Positions 16,122-25,465 are shown, numbered from the stretch's first letter. The stretch: 64,000 nt of DNA from JAGWBG01 sp034421095 (GCA_034421095.1 DAOUKR010000033.1:62001-126000), one strand, 5' to 3'. A program made the numbers and translations. The notes: generated by a model not told the origin, from the sequence alone.

Positions 16122-16607
16122 CTAACGCGATGATGCCTGCATCTTCTCCGACGCATCCAGGACAGCCCTGACGATTTTGTCGTATCCCGTACACCGGCAG
16201 AGGTTGCCAGCCAGCCAGTGGCGCACCCGCTGCTCCGTGGGCTTCGGCTCCCGGTCCAGCAGGGCCTTTGCAGCCACAATGAAACCGGGGGTGCATATAC
16301 CGCACTGGAGAGACGCGTTCTCAAGAAAGGCTTGCTGAATGGGATGCAGCCCGTCGGCGCTGGCAATCCCTTCTATGGTGGTTATCTGCTTGCCCTGTGC
16401 CTCAACCCCCAAGACGCAGCAGGAGTCTACTATCCGACCATCCATTATGACGGTGCAAGCACCGCAGTTGCCATCGTTGCAACCTTCCTTTGTGCCGGTC
16501 AGCGAGAGTACGTCCCTCAAGACCTCAAGGAGGCTCTGGCGAGGTTCGCAGAGAAAGTCTGTGTCTTCTCCGTTGATGTTCGATTGTACGTGGACCTTAC
16601 CTGGCAT
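16122..16607 (-). CDS. Molybdenum hydroxylase small subunit, two [2Fe-2S] clusters
   Basis: A 161-residue CoxS/XdhC-type electron-transfer subunit. The N-terminal plant-ferredoxin domain has GTKEGCNDGNCGACTVIMDG plus DSCCVL; the C-terminal helical domain has LQCGICTPGFI and LAGNLCRCTGYDKIV, giving the eight expected cysteines. Length is normal. GGAGG lies upstream of ATG 16607. It starts 5 bases after the FAD subunit stop, so the two are in one operon. Confidence 0.95.
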   Translation of the reverse strand: MPGKVHVQSNINGEDTDFLCEPRQSLLEVLRDVLSLTGTKEGCNDGNCGACTVIMDGRIVDSCCVLGVEAQGKQITTIEGIASADGLHPIQQAFLENASLQCGICTPGFIVAAKALLDREPKPTEQRVRHWLAGNLCRCTGYDKIVRAVLDASEKMQASSR

Positions 16608-16611
16608 CTTC

Positions 16612-17487
16612 CTAAGCCTCCTTAGCTCTTTCTATGGCTCCCCGCAGGGTCCTGCGGGTCAGTACGCCCACCAGATGGCGTCGTTGCTGTATGGTGCCTC
16701 GCATATCGTTGATGGGCTTGGCTGCGGCCATGGCTGCCTGGGCCGCCTCCTCTATGGCCTCTTCAGTTATCGCCTTGCCTGCTAATGCGTCACCCGCCTC
16801 CTTTACGTACAGGGGCGTTGGGGCAACTGAGGCGAGAGAGATGCGAGCTGATTCTATGGAGTTTTTGTCCGCGTTCAGCACCACCGAGGAACCTACCCCG
16901 GCGACGGCGATGTCCATCTCGTTGCGGGGGATGAACCGGAGATAGTTGGCCCCCTGGCGTTGCTTTGGCGAGGGGATACGGATGGATACCAGGAACTCAT
17001 CGTCTGCCATAGCGTTCCGGCCCGGGCCCGTGCAGAAGTCCTCCACGGGCATCTCCCTGGTTCCGTTGGGGCCTGCTATTACGCAGGTGGCCTCCAAGAC
17101 GATTAGCGGGGGTATGCCGTCGGCACTGGGGGCGGCGTTGCACAGGTTGCCTCCCAGGGATGCCCTTCCCTGAATCTGTATCCCGCCTATCATGGCTGCG
17201 GCGTCTATGAGACCCGGATAGGCATTGGCAATCGCCTCGTCCTGGTAGATGCGATAGCAGGGCACTGCGGAGCCTATCTCCAACCCCTTCTGTGGGGCAT
17301 AGGAGAGATGGTTGGCTTCTGGGACTTCCTTGACGTCCACCACAAGCTCCACGCTCCGTCGGCCTCCCCTGAGCTGGACAAGGAGGTCGGTCCCCCCGGC
17401 CAGACAGCGCGCCTGATTGCCCTTCTCTGCAAGCAACGAGACCGTCTCGCTCACAGATTTAGGTACTGCATAATCAATCTCCTTCAA
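16612..17487 (-). CDS. Molybdenum hydroxylase medium (FAD-binding) subunit
   Basis: A 291-residue CoxM/XdhB-type subunit. FAD-binding motifs are clear: CLAGGTDLLVQLR near residue 30 and GGIQIQGRASLGGNLCNAAPSAD near residue 100, followed by the CO dehydrogenase flavoprotein C-terminal domain. The start is taken as TTG 17487 (LKEIDYAVPKSV) because GGAGGT lies 6 bases upstream; the in-frame extension to 17577 is out of keeping with the family. It is the first gene of the hydroxylase operon, behind a near-consensus promoter. Confidence 0.93.
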   Translation of the reverse strand: MKEIDYAVPKSVSETVSLLAEKGNQARCLAGGTDLLVQLRGGRRSVELVVDVKEVPEANHLSYAPQKGLEIGSAVPCYRIYQDEAIANAYPGLIDAAAMIGGIQIQGRASLGGNLCNAAPSADGIPPLIVLEATCVIAGPNGTREMPVEDFCTGPGRNAMADDEFLVSIRIPSPKQRQGANYLRFIPRNEMDIAVAGVGSSVVLNADKNSIESARISLASVAPTPLYVKEAGDALAGKAITEEAIEEAAQAAMAAAKPINDMRGTIQQRRHLVGVLTRRTLRGAIERAKEA

Positions 17488-17611
17488 AGACTCACCTCCC
17501 AAAGATAGAGTACAGTCATACAATAGAGGGTGAGGGTAGGCCTGTCGCCTACCGCCCGCCCCAGGTGGGTCTCCCACTCCCTTCCAGAACCGGTAATGTT
17601 CTCCCTAAGGA

Positions 17612-17640
17612 ATAATATACGCTTGCCCCTTCTCTGTCAA
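17612..17640 (-). promoter_or_regulatory. Sigma70-type promoter of the molybdenum hydroxylase operon
   Basis: On the minus strand TTGACA (17640-17635, consensus) and TATTAT (17617-17612, five of six) are exactly 17 bases apart, about 125 bases upstream of the FAD subunit start. Confidence 0.8.
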
Positions 17641-17705
17641 TTTGCCTACCTCTTCCGAGAATCTTTACAATTGAGACTCCTCATTGTAGTCTGTTGAGAC
17701 TGGAT

Positions 17706-17731
17706 ATTGGAGTTTTCAGTGAAACTCCAAT
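17706..17731. promoter_or_regulatory. Inverted repeat, possible operator in a divergent promoter region
   Basis: ATTGGAGTTT and AAACTCCAAT form perfect 10-base arms around TCAGTG. It lies between the hydroxylase promoter and the rph gene, directly upstream of the rph -10 box, so a regulator bound here could act on either unit. TTGAGACT also occurs twice nearby. Confidence 0.5.
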
Positions 17732-17754
17732 GATTGTCTTGCTATTTCGGGTGA

Positions 17755-17760
17755 TATAAT
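17755..17760 (+). promoter_or_regulatory. -10 box upstream of rph
   Basis: A perfect TATAAT about 60 bases ahead of the rph start. The -35 position has no good match, which would fit activation through the inverted repeat just upstream. Confidence 0.55.
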
Positions 17761-17819
17761 AGTCTGATCTTGGTATCGTGTGGAGCAAGTACGTGGGAAC
17801 CGAGCGGCAAAGAGGGCGG

Positions 17820-18545
17820 ATGGACGACCGTTCCTGGGATGAACCCAGAAAGGTAGATATAGTGCCGGGCTATCAGGCCTTTGCAGAGGGGTCCGCTCTG
17901 ATTGAGATGGGCATGACGAAGGTGCTCTGCGCTGCCACCGTCGAAGAGCGAGTCCCGCCCTTTCTGAGGGGCGAAGGTGTGGGATGGGTCACCGCCGAAT
18001 ACTCTATGCTTCCACGCTCTACCAATGTGCGAACTCCCCGGGAGGGCGGCACGGGCCAGGTGAGGGGACGGTCCCTGGAGATACAGCGACTTGTCGGCAG
18101 ATGCTTGCGGGCAGTGACGGACCGGGCGGCGCTGGGAGAGAGAACGGTGCTGCTGGACTGCGATGTCCTTCAGGCCGACGGTGGCACCAGAACGGCGGCC
18201 ATAACCGGTGCCTACGTTGCCCTTTATCAAGCCTTTCTGGTGCTTGTGCGTAACCGTCTGCTGGATGAGGTTCCCTTGGACAGCGCCGTGGCGGCGATGA
18301 GCGTGGGTGTCGTGGAGGGGGAGACCCTGCTGGACCTCTCCTACGAAGAGGATTCCCGCGCCCAAGTGGACTTCAACGTTGCCATGACGGACAAGGGAAA
18401 GCTGGTGGAAATACAGGGCGCCGCTGAAGGTGCGCCCTTCTCCCGGGAGACTGTGCTGGAGGTAATCTCCTTGGCCAGTGCGGGGATGGAACCGCTCTTT
18501 CGAGCACAGAAGGAAGCCATCCAGTCTATTACAGGGAGGGCGTAG
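17820..18545 (+). CDS. rph: Ribonuclease PH
   Basis: A 241-residue phosphorolytic 3'-5' exoribonuclease that trims tRNA 3' ends. Family landmarks: RSWDEPRKVDIVPGYQAFAEGSALIEMG at the start, VTAEYSMLPRST, RSLEIQRLVGRCLRAV, LLDCDVLQADGGTRTAAITGA, and the C-terminal DFNVAMTDKGKLVEIQGAAEGAPFS. The start ATG 17820 is chosen because the family begins right before the RxxDE segment; an in-frame codon at 17778 is less likely. Length is normal. Confidence 0.95.
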   Translation: MDDRSWDEPRKVDIVPGYQAFAEGSALIEMGMTKVLCAATVEERVPPFLRGEGVGWVTAEYSMLPRSTNVRTPREGGTGQVRGRSLEIQRLVGRCLRAVTDRAALGERTVLLDCDVLQADGGTRTAAITGAYVALYQAFLVLVRNRLLDEVPLDSAVAAMSVGVVEGETLLDLSYEEDSRAQVDFNVAMTDKGKLVEIQGAAEGAPFSRETVLEVISLASAGMEPLFRAQKEAIQSITGRA

Positions 18546-18591
18546 AGTGTGGGGGTCAAGTTCTGCTCAACCCCCTTTCCCTTTGCAGAGT

Positions 18592-19557
18592 ATGTTCAGG
18601 TCTTTCTGGCGTTTCATACTTATTTGTGCGGACGTCACAAACACCTACCTGGAGAAAAACGGCTCATACCTAGCCGCTGGAATAACCTACTGGGCCTTGT
18701 TCTCCATCGTTCCCCTCAGCCTCGCCACCATGTTCATCCTGGGAACATTTTTTCGAGGCTCAGAGGACCTGCAAGCCCGCCTATCCCTGGCGGTGAACAC
18801 CCTGGCCCCGGTGTCCGAGGATACGCTGGATAACACCCTCCAAGTGTTGGGCAGGACGAAGGTGGTGACCGGGTCTCTGGGAGTCATTGGCCTCCTCTGG
18901 GTCTCCACCACCGTGTTCGGGGCCATCCGCAAGAGCGTAAACACCATCTGGGGCATACGTCAGCCCCGACGCTTTTTCTATGAAAGGCTGATAGACATTT
19001 CCTTTATGGCTGGGGCGGGCTTGCTAATGGTCATTCCCATCGCTCTGACCGCAGGTGTGGGAGTCCTGGAGGACTTCACCTCGATTTTGAGCACCGGCAA
19101 CCCCGATAACGACTGGCCGACCGGTATACTCTTGAACGTTCTCTCTCCCCTGATTAGCATTACGGTTTTCCTGCTTATCTACCGCTACCTTCCCAATACT
19201 AAAATTACCTTCAAAGAGATATGGCCTGGCGCTCTCGCAGCCGCTTTGATATTCGAGGGATGGAAGGAAGTATTTCTCTGGTACACCCGGTCTTTCCCTA
19301 TATACGACACGGTATACGGGCCTGTGGGAGCGCTGGTGGCACTACTCACCTGGATTTACATCTCCGCCAACATACTCCTTGTTGGGGCACTGGTTACTTC
19401 CAGATACTCGGCATATATATCGGGCAGGATTGAGGAGAAGGTCCGCGGGATATTAGTGGCGACCAAAGCCCTACAGACGACTCGTATAGGGGTCCGGTCC
19501 GGGGGCATGGATGTCAAATCTCCGACAAAGACTATGGGGACGGGCGAGGACGACTAA
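18592..19557 (+). CDS. YihY/BrkB-family inner membrane protein
   Basis: A 321-residue polytopic membrane protein. The start has the family signature YLEKNGSYLAAGITYWALFSIVPLSLA, followed by segments near VVTGSLGVIGLLWVSTTVFGAI, IDISFMAGAGLLMVIPIALTAGV, ILLNVLSPLISITVFLLIYRYLP, the WPGALAAALIFEGWKEVF motif and the final GALVALLTWIYISANILLVGA helix. Once called RNase BN in error, the family has no settled function. ATG 18592 is chosen because everything upstream in frame overlaps rph. The C-terminus is hydrophilic. Confidence 0.9.
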   Translation: MFRSFWRFILICADVTNTYLEKNGSYLAAGITYWALFSIVPLSLATMFILGTFFRGSEDLQARLSLAVNTLAPVSEDTLDNTLQVLGRTKVVTGSLGVIGLLWVSTTVFGAIRKSVNTIWGIRQPRRFFYERLIDISFMAGAGLLMVIPIALTAGVGVLEDFTSILSTGNPDNDWPTGILLNVLSPLISITVFLLIYRYLPNTKITFKEIWPGALAAALIFEGWKEVFLWYTRSFPIYDTVYGPVGALVALLTWIYISANILLVGALVTSRYSAYISGRIEEKVRGILVATKALQTTRIGVRSGGMDVKSPTKTMGTGEDD

Positions 19558-19642
19558 CGCATTTCCAGCCTGGATTTCTCGATACGCTTGGAATAGCAAT
19601 TTGATGGAGGATGCTTGGGTTGCCAATCGAAAGACCCTGGGG

Positions 19643-21085
19643 CTACTGCCTGCTCACGGCGGACAACTCCAACAGAACCTCCGAGAACCTGCCTGTATCG
19701 CTATCCCGCCAGACCACCACAGTATAGACCCCGGCCTTGGCAACTAGACCTCCCAGGTCGGCACTGAATTTGAATGAGTCCTCCGTTTCCATCCATTGGT
19801 CGGCAACCACATCGGTGGCGTCTATTTCTGTGTAGTGCCATCCAGGAGGCAGCGGTTCCAAAACCTGGGCCACAGGGTCGCCGCACCCTGGCGAGAACCC
19901 TCCGCCGATACAGTAGCTTCTGATGGCGTTAATCTGCTCCGGGGTTTTGGGTGTGGGTGGTGGGTCGTAGTAGATTGCGACGCTGGGAGCAATATCCACG
20001 CCGGCGCGTTTCTTGGCAAGAGATAGGCTCAGGACGCCGCCCGCAGTCAGCAGGGGCGGCGCTTCGGCCTCCACGTCACCGCCCTCAAAGTGCTGGACGA
20101 AGGCGAGCATCCTCCCGTCGAAAACGATGCCTATATTGACCGCTCGGTGGCCTGCACGGAGGATGTTGTCCCTGTGGCCACAGTTTGAGTCCGCGTCGTC
20201 GTACATCATACCCCAGTGAAGTTCCGCAATATCCTCCCTGGGCTGCGGAACCACGCAGTTGACCAGAACCTGATCGCAACTATTGGCGTTCCATTCCTTG
20301 TCCGTCCAACCGGACCGTGCCACGTTTTCCGCCACGTAGCTCGTGCCGCCGGTCAGACTATATACCATGTATGGTTTGAGCCCGTCCGTCCACCAGTGGC
20401 CCATATAACCGTGCTCTACCATGTCCTGGGCGTGGAGCTGGGCCGCAGAGTTGTTGCCCATCTCAACCGGGGCCACCCCAAATTTCGCCCGGTCCTGGTT
20501 GATGAGCGTTAGGGCATACTGTCGCAACTCTTCCAGAGGAGTAGGAGTGGGCGGAGGCGGCGGGGTTGGGCTGGGCGTGGGGGTAGGTGGCGGGAGCGGA
20601 GTGGGGGTAGGGGTAGGCCGTGACATCGGAGTCAACGTAGGTAGTGGGGTCGGTGTAGCCGTAGGCGCTGAGGTCGGCGTGGACATCACTGCCGTGGCCA
20701 ATGAAGCCCAAACGCCAGGCGTTGGGGCCGGGGTTGGCGTAGGTCTTAGGGTTGGAGTTGCCGCAGGCCATGGAGTCGGCGTAGATGTGGGCCTTTGGGC
20801 TAACGCAGGCGTGGCCGTCGGGGGCGACCCAACAGTTGTCCGGTTGCCGGCCGTCGGTAGTTGCCTCGTGCTTGAGTCATCATCGCCCCTGGAGATTATC
20901 CAAATAGCGCCTGCTCCGATAACAGCGGCCAAGATAACTAAGACGATTAGCGGCATCAAGCAGCCGCCGGGGCGACGGATTCTGCGGCGGAGTGGTGGTT
21001 CATGGCCCGACCGTCTCCCGGCTCCACGGCACCGCCAGCAGGTGCACGCAGGCGGGTGCTCCCCGTACCAGTTGGGTCTGCCCAT
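19643..21085 (-). CDS. Membrane-anchored CAP-domain (SCP/PR-1-like) protein with Pro/Thr stalk
   Basis: A 480-residue protein with four parts: a Cys-containing N-terminus (CTCWRCRG), a transmembrane segment near residues 44-64 (LMPLIVLVILAAVIGAGAIW), a stalk of about 110 residues rich in TPTP repeats, and a CAP domain from about residue 185 (LRQYALTLINQDRAKFGV, AAQLHAQDMVEHGYMGHW, ELHWGMMYDDADSNCGHRDNIL, VNIGIVFDGRMLAFVQHFEG). The CAP histidines and acids are present. The C-terminal 120 residues are a separate beta-rich part. It probably sits on the outer face of the membrane. Role unknown. Confidence 0.85.
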   Translation of the reverse strand: MGRPNWYGEHPPACTCWRCRGAGRRSGHEPPLRRRIRRPGGCLMPLIVLVILAAVIGAGAIWIISRGDDDSSTRQLPTAGNRTTVGSPPTATPALAQRPTSTPTPWPAATPTLRPTPTPAPTPGVWASLATAVMSTPTSAPTATPTPLPTLTPMSRPTPTPTPLPPPTPTPSPTPPPPPTPTPLEELRQYALTLINQDRAKFGVAPVEMGNNSAAQLHAQDMVEHGYMGHWWTDGLKPYMVYSLTGGTSYVAENVARSGWTDKEWNANSCDQVLVNCVVPQPREDIAELHWGMMYDDADSNCGHRDNILRAGHRAVNIGIVFDGRMLAFVQHFEGGDVEAEAPPLLTAGGVLSLSLAKKRAGVDIAPSVAIYYDPPPTPKTPEQINAIRSYCIGGGFSPGCGDPVAQVLEPLPPGWHYTEIDATDVVADQWMETEDSFKFSADLGGLVAKAGVYTVVVWRDSDTGRFSEVLLELSAVSRQ

Positions 21086-21099
21086 CGCTTACCCCCCCC

Positions 21100-24000
21100 C
21101 TACACCCGCCGCACCCCCAGTGTTAACTCCGTTCCGTCCAGCTTCTGCTTCTCGGTGTGGGCGCCTTCCGCCGGCTCACCTTCCGTTAGCCCATCCGAGA
21201 GAGTTTCCTGCCGGATGTAGTTGGAGAACTTCTCCATCACCACACTCACCGAGTCCGGCCCCTCATAGTAGGTGAGGATTCTGTCGGTGATTTCGAAACC
21301 GGCGGCCCGTCGGAGGTTCTGGATGCGGTGGACAAGCTCCCTTGCCAGCCCTTCCTCGGCCAGGTCCGGCGTGATGGTGGTATCCAACGCCACCATGTAC
21401 CCGCCCTCCAGGGATGCCCAGTAGGAGCCTATCTGGACGATGGCATCGGTCTGCTCACCGGCAGACTCGCTGGCCCGCAGGTACAGGCTTGCGTCCTCGT
21501 CCAGCACCTGAAGTTCCTTTATGTTCAGTTCATCCAGCACCTGGGGCTGCACCCGGCGCAGGTACTCCCCCTCCTCGGGCGTTCTGGGCTTCACGGAAAC
21601 GGAAGCCAGGGGTTGGCGCACTTTCACGCCCGCACGGGAGCGCGCTCCCCGACCCATGCTGGAAACCCTCATAGCGAGCCGTGTGGCCTCCATCAGGGGC
21701 TGGTCCACGAGGTCAAGGGAAGGCTCTGGGAAGTCGGCCAGGTGGACGCTCTCCGGCGCGTCTCCGTCCACGGAGCGCACCAGGTTCTGGTACATCTCCT
21801 CAGCCACAAAGGGGGTAAAGGGCGCCATGAGCTTGCACAAAGTGCTCAGGCAGGTGTATAGGGTGGCGTAAGCTGAGATTTTGTCGTCGTCGTTCTCGCT
21901 CTTCCAGAAGCGTCGGCGGCTGCGGCGCACGTACCAGTTGGACAGCAGGTCCACAAAGTCCTGGATACGCCTGCCTGCGTCGGTGGGGTTATAGGACTCA
22001 AGATTCCGGTCCACCTGTGCTACCAGAAAGTTGAGCTCGGACATGAGCCACCGGTCCAACTCCGAGGCGGGTTTCCAGCCCTGGGGTATCTGGCTCGGAT
22101 GGAAATTGTCCACTGATGCGTAGGTGGTGAAGAAGGAATACACGTTCCACAGGGTCAGCAGGAAACGGCGCACTACCTCGTTCACCAGGTCCTGAGAAAA
22201 CCGCCGGGACTCCCCCGGCTGGGATGCGGTGAACAGGTACCACCTGGTGGCGTCTGCGCCCTGAGCGTCCAGCACTGTCCAGGGGTTTACCACGTTGCCC
22301 TGATGCTTGCTCATCTTCTGCCCCTGCCCGTCCAGGATGAGGCCAAGGCAAATCACGTTGCGGTAGCTGGGCTGCTCTGTTAGGAGGGTCGAGAGGGCGT
22401 GGAGACTGTAGAACCAGCCCCGGGTCTGGTCTACCGCCTCGCATATATAGTCGGCGGGGAAGCGGCCATCGTCCCGCAGTCTCCCTATGGTGTCAGTTGA
22501 GGTGACGTGGGACTGGGCGAAGGGCATGGCCCCGGAATCGAACCAAGCATCCATAACCTCCGGGATGCGGCTCATGCGCCCGTCGCCCTCCGGGCACTGA
22601 ACGGCTATCCTGTCCACGTGGGGACGATGGAGGTCCAGGGTGTCCACCAGGGCCTTGTGCTCTGGGACCGCCATCTCCTTCAGTTCTGCCACGCTGCCGA
22701 TGCAATGATATTTGCCGCAGGAGTCGCACTGCCATAGCGGAATAGGTGTCCCCCAGTAGCGCTCCCTGGAGATGGCCCAGTCCACATTATTGGCAAGCCA
22801 CTCGCCGAATCGCCCCTCCTTGATGTATTCGGGATACCAGTTTATCTCCCGGTTGCCGCTGATGAGCCTCTCTTTGGATGCAGTGGTCCGGATGTACCAG
22901 GAGGTCTTGGCGTAGTAGAGTAGGGGCGTATCGCAGCGCCAGCAGAAGGGATAGGTGTGATGATACACGTCCCGGTGATAGAGGATACCCCTTTCTCGAA
23001 GGTCGGCGATGATGTCGTCATCGGCATCCTTTACGAACTTGCCCGCGAAGGGGTAGTTGCCGGTGACCATACCCTGGAGGTCAACCGGCTGGACGAAGTT
23101 CAGCCCGTTCTCCCGTCCGGCGCTCAGGTCCTCGTCACCGAAGGCAGGGGCTATGTGGACGATACCAGTGCCGTCTTCCATGGAAACGAAGTCAGTGCCG
23201 ATTACCCTGGGAACGTAGGCGTCGGTGTTCTCCAGGCTTGTAACCCTTCCCACGCCCGGAATGTCCCTCTCCTCGAAGCGGCCTACATCCACCCCGTACG
23301 CCCGGGGGTCATAGAGGCTCTCGTAGGTGCGGCCTATCAGGTCTGAGCCTTTGAGGGTACTCAGCACGCTATGAGGCTCCCGGATGGTACTTTCCACCAA
23401 GGCCGAGGCCATAATCAGCCGTTCCGTTCCCCCTTCCCCCTCGATCTGGATGAGAGAGTAGTCGGCGTCCCCGGACACGGCAAGGGCGGTGTTGCCGGGG
23501 AGGGTCCATGGGGTGGTTGTCCAGGCCAGGACGTGGGTGGGTATGGCGCTTTCGTCCAGGGGTGGCGTCAGCCTGAATTTCACGTAGACCGAAGGGTCGG
23601 GGGTGTTCTCCTGGTAGCCCAGGGCCACCTCGTGGGAACTGAGGCTGGTGACACAACGGGGGCAGTGGGGCGTGCCCTTCCTGTCCTGGTACAGCAGGCC
23701 CTTGTCCCAAAGCTGGCGGAGTATCCACCACCCCGTCTCGATATAGTCGTTCTCCAGGGTGACGTAGGGGTGCTCCATGTCCACCCAGAAGGCGACCCTG
23801 TCGGTCAGGTTTTCCCATTCCTTCACGTAGCGGAAGACGCTCTCCTTGCACTTCCGGTTGAAATTCTCAATGCCGTACTCCTCGATGTCCCGCTTGGACA
23901 TGAGGCCCAGCTCCTTTTCCACCTCCAGCTCCACAGGCAGCCCGTGGGTATCCCAGCCGCCCTTTCGCAGACATCGGTAGCCCTTCATCGTCTTGTAACG

Positions 24001-24207
24001 GGGAATTATGTCCTTGAACACCCGGGCCAGCACGTGGTGAATGCCGGGGTTGCCGTTGGCCGTGGGAGGTCCCTCGTAGAGCATGAAGAGGGGCTTCCCC
24101 TCCCGCTCCGTCTCCGTGCGATGGAATATATCTCTGTCCTTCCAGAACTGGAGAACGCCCTTCTCCATTTCCGGGAAATTTACCCTGCTGGATACCGGCT
24201 TGAACAT
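21100..24207 (-). CDS. ileS: Isoleucyl-tRNA synthetase (type 2)
   Basis: A 1035-residue class I synthetase. The HIGH-type motif is NGNPGIHHVLARVF near residue 53; KMSKS appears as QKMSKHQGN near 629; the editing insertion contains AWTTTPWTLPGNTAL and VPRVIGTDFVSMEDGTGIVHIAPAFGDED. The GIHH form and long length point to the eukaryote-like type 2 class, whose members are often mupirocin-tolerant. ATG 24207 is chosen because GAGGTG lies upstream. The next gene downstream (CAP protein) begins 14 bases later on the same strand. Confidence 0.96.
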   Translation of the reverse strand: MFKPVSSRVNFPEMEKGVLQFWKDRDIFHRTETEREGKPLFMLYEGPPTANGNPGIHHVLARVFKDIIPRYKTMKGYRCLRKGGWDTHGLPVELEVEKELGLMSKRDIEEYGIENFNRKCKESVFRYVKEWENLTDRVAFWVDMEHPYVTLENDYIETGWWILRQLWDKGLLYQDRKGTPHCPRCVTSLSSHEVALGYQENTPDPSVYVKFRLTPPLDESAIPTHVLAWTTTPWTLPGNTALAVSGDADYSLIQIEGEGGTERLIMASALVESTIREPHSVLSTLKGSDLIGRTYESLYDPRAYGVDVGRFEERDIPGVGRVTSLENTDAYVPRVIGTDFVSMEDGTGIVHIAPAFGDEDLSAGRENGLNFVQPVDLQGMVTGNYPFAGKFVKDADDDIIADLRERGILYHRDVYHHTYPFCWRCDTPLLYYAKTSWYIRTTASKERLISGNREINWYPEYIKEGRFGEWLANNVDWAISRERYWGTPIPLWQCDSCGKYHCIGSVAELKEMAVPEHKALVDTLDLHRPHVDRIAVQCPEGDGRMSRIPEVMDAWFDSGAMPFAQSHVTSTDTIGRLRDDGRFPADYICEAVDQTRGWFYSLHALSTLLTEQPSYRNVICLGLILDGQGQKMSKHQGNVVNPWTVLDAQGADATRWYLFTASQPGESRRFSQDLVNEVVRRFLLTLWNVYSFFTTYASVDNFHPSQIPQGWKPASELDRWLMSELNFLVAQVDRNLESYNPTDAGRRIQDFVDLLSNWYVRRSRRRFWKSENDDDKISAYATLYTCLSTLCKLMAPFTPFVAEEMYQNLVRSVDGDAPESVHLADFPEPSLDLVDQPLMEATRLAMRVSSMGRGARSRAGVKVRQPLASVSVKPRTPEEGEYLRRVQPQVLDELNIKELQVLDEDASLYLRASESAGEQTDAIVQIGSYWASLEGGYMVALDTTITPDLAEEGLARELVHRIQNLRRAAGFEITDRILTYYEGPDSVSVVMEKFSNYIRQETLSDGLTEGEPAEGAHTEKQKLDGTELTLGVRRV

Positions 24208-24326
24208 CTTTCCCACACCTCGGAACAGCTTCTTCAATAGCTTACCAAATATGCACAGTGAGTACATCCCCCGTCAGGTCCTTTTAGTCGGAACCTATTC
24301 CGTCATATAGAGAGCGGACGAATGGA

Positions 24327-24426
24327 TTCCGGCTCAAAGCCTGCCCCGTACTTGATATGGGGGCCGGAATGACGGGCGTGGAGTCACACCAACCCCAGCC
24401 GTCATTCTGGCGAAGGCCAGAATCCA
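24327..24426. repeat. REP-like repeats between ileS and tlyA
   Basis: Two elements: GGATTCCGGCTCAAAGCCTG ... GCCGGAATGACGG (24327-24377, with a CCCCGTACTTGATATGGGG core) and CCGTCATTCTGGCGAAGGCCAGAATCC (about 24399-24425). Confidence 0.75.
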
Positions 24427-24453
24427 GGGGCATTGGGGGTATTAGCCTCTCCT

Positions 24454-25212
24454 CTACTTCTCCAGCAGCAGGAAGAACTCCCTGTTGCCCGCGTCCCCCA
24501 GTATGGGAGAGGGGGTGAGGTCTCGCAGCCTGAAGGGCGAGTCCGCTACCCACAGGATGGCCCGGGCAAGCACCCTGGCGTGTATCTCGGGGCTTTTTAT
24601 GACGCCACCACGGCCCACCTCTCCCCTCATGGCCTCGAACTGGGGTTTGAGCAGCACGATAATCCGGCCACTGTCCCTTACGTGCTCGGACACCTGGGGG
24701 ATGACCTTGGTGACGGATATGAAGGAAACGTCAATCGTGGCAAAGTCTACCTTCGGGGATTCCTTTTCCTGGGGGAGAAGAGGTAAAGCGAAGGGATAGT
24801 GGGCGTTCACGCCCTCCATGACTGTGACCCTGGGGTCCTGCCGCAGGCGGTAGTCCAACTGGCCGCGGCCCACGTCCAGGGCAAACACCTTCCCAGCCCC
24901 ACGCTGGAGTAGGCAGTCCGTAAAGCCGCCAGTGGAAGCCCCGACGTCCAGGGCTATGAGGCTCGACGGGTCCAAGCCGAAACGATCCAGGGCGTGGGCC
25001 AGCTTTAGCCCTCCCCGGCCCACATAAGGCAGCCTGCCCCTGACTTCCAAAGGGGTATCAGCGGTTGTGGGGGAGCCAGGCTTGAGGATCCTGCCGGAGG
25101 GCGTGTACACCAGTCCTTCCATGATAAGGGCCTGGGCCTTCTCACGGGTCTCTGCCAGACCCTTCTCCACCAGGAGAAGGTCTGCACGCTTTTTATGGCT
25201 CTTTCCGGTCAT
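24454..25212 (-). CDS. tlyA: TlyA-family rRNA 2'-O-methyltransferase
   Basis: A 252-residue protein with an N-terminal S4 RNA-binding domain (RADLLLVEKGLAETREKAQALIMEGLV) and an FtsJ-like methyltransferase domain: ALDVGASTGGFTDCLLQRGAGKVFALDVG near residue 88 binds SAM, and VDFATIDVSFISV and LLKPQFEA supply the catalytic lysine region. TlyA methylates 16S and sometimes 23S rRNA cytidines. ATG 25212 is chosen over 25251 because the S4 domain follows at normal distance. Confidence 0.93.
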   Translation of the reverse strand: MTGKSHKKRADLLLVEKGLAETREKAQALIMEGLVYTPSGRILKPGSPTTADTPLEVRGRLPYVGRGGLKLAHALDRFGLDPSSLIALDVGASTGGFTDCLLQRGAGKVFALDVGRGQLDYRLRQDPRVTVMEGVNAHYPFALPLLPQEKESPKVDFATIDVSFISVTKVIPQVSEHVRDSGRIIVLLKPQFEAMRGEVGRGGVIKSPEIHARVLARAILWVADSPFRLRDLTPSPILGDAGNREFFLLLEK

Positions 25213-25244
25213 TATTGTCTTCGTAGCCTTCTCATTCCAGGCAG

Positions 25245-25465
25245 ATATCATTCTGAGCGCAGCGAAGAATCCAAGGAAACTCTGAACAAGCGGAAACAGC
25301 GATCCGCCATCCCGTCATACTGGCGAAAGTCAGTATCCAGACTCTCCATCCGCCTCAGGCGGACTGGATTCCGGCCTACGCCGGAATGACGTTTTTCAGA
25401 GCCTTCCTGGATTCCTCACTCTTGCCTCGCCGGCAGGCGGGTCGCTACGCTTCGTTCGGAATGAC
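25245..25465. repeat. REP-like repeats between tlyA and rpmH
   Basis: Several adjoining palindromic pieces: TCATTCTGAGCGCAGCGAAG (25248), CGTCATACTGGCGAAAGTCA (25313), GGATTCCGGCCTACGCCGGA (25368), and GCTTCGTTCGGAATGACAGG (25448). Together they fill the gap of about 340 bases. No gene seen. Confidence 0.75.

Noticed and set aside
9833..17487. Aerobic CO dehydrogenase (form I) operon
   Set aside because: The active-site loop in both large subunits is AYRAPG, not the AYRCSFR loop of form I enzymes.
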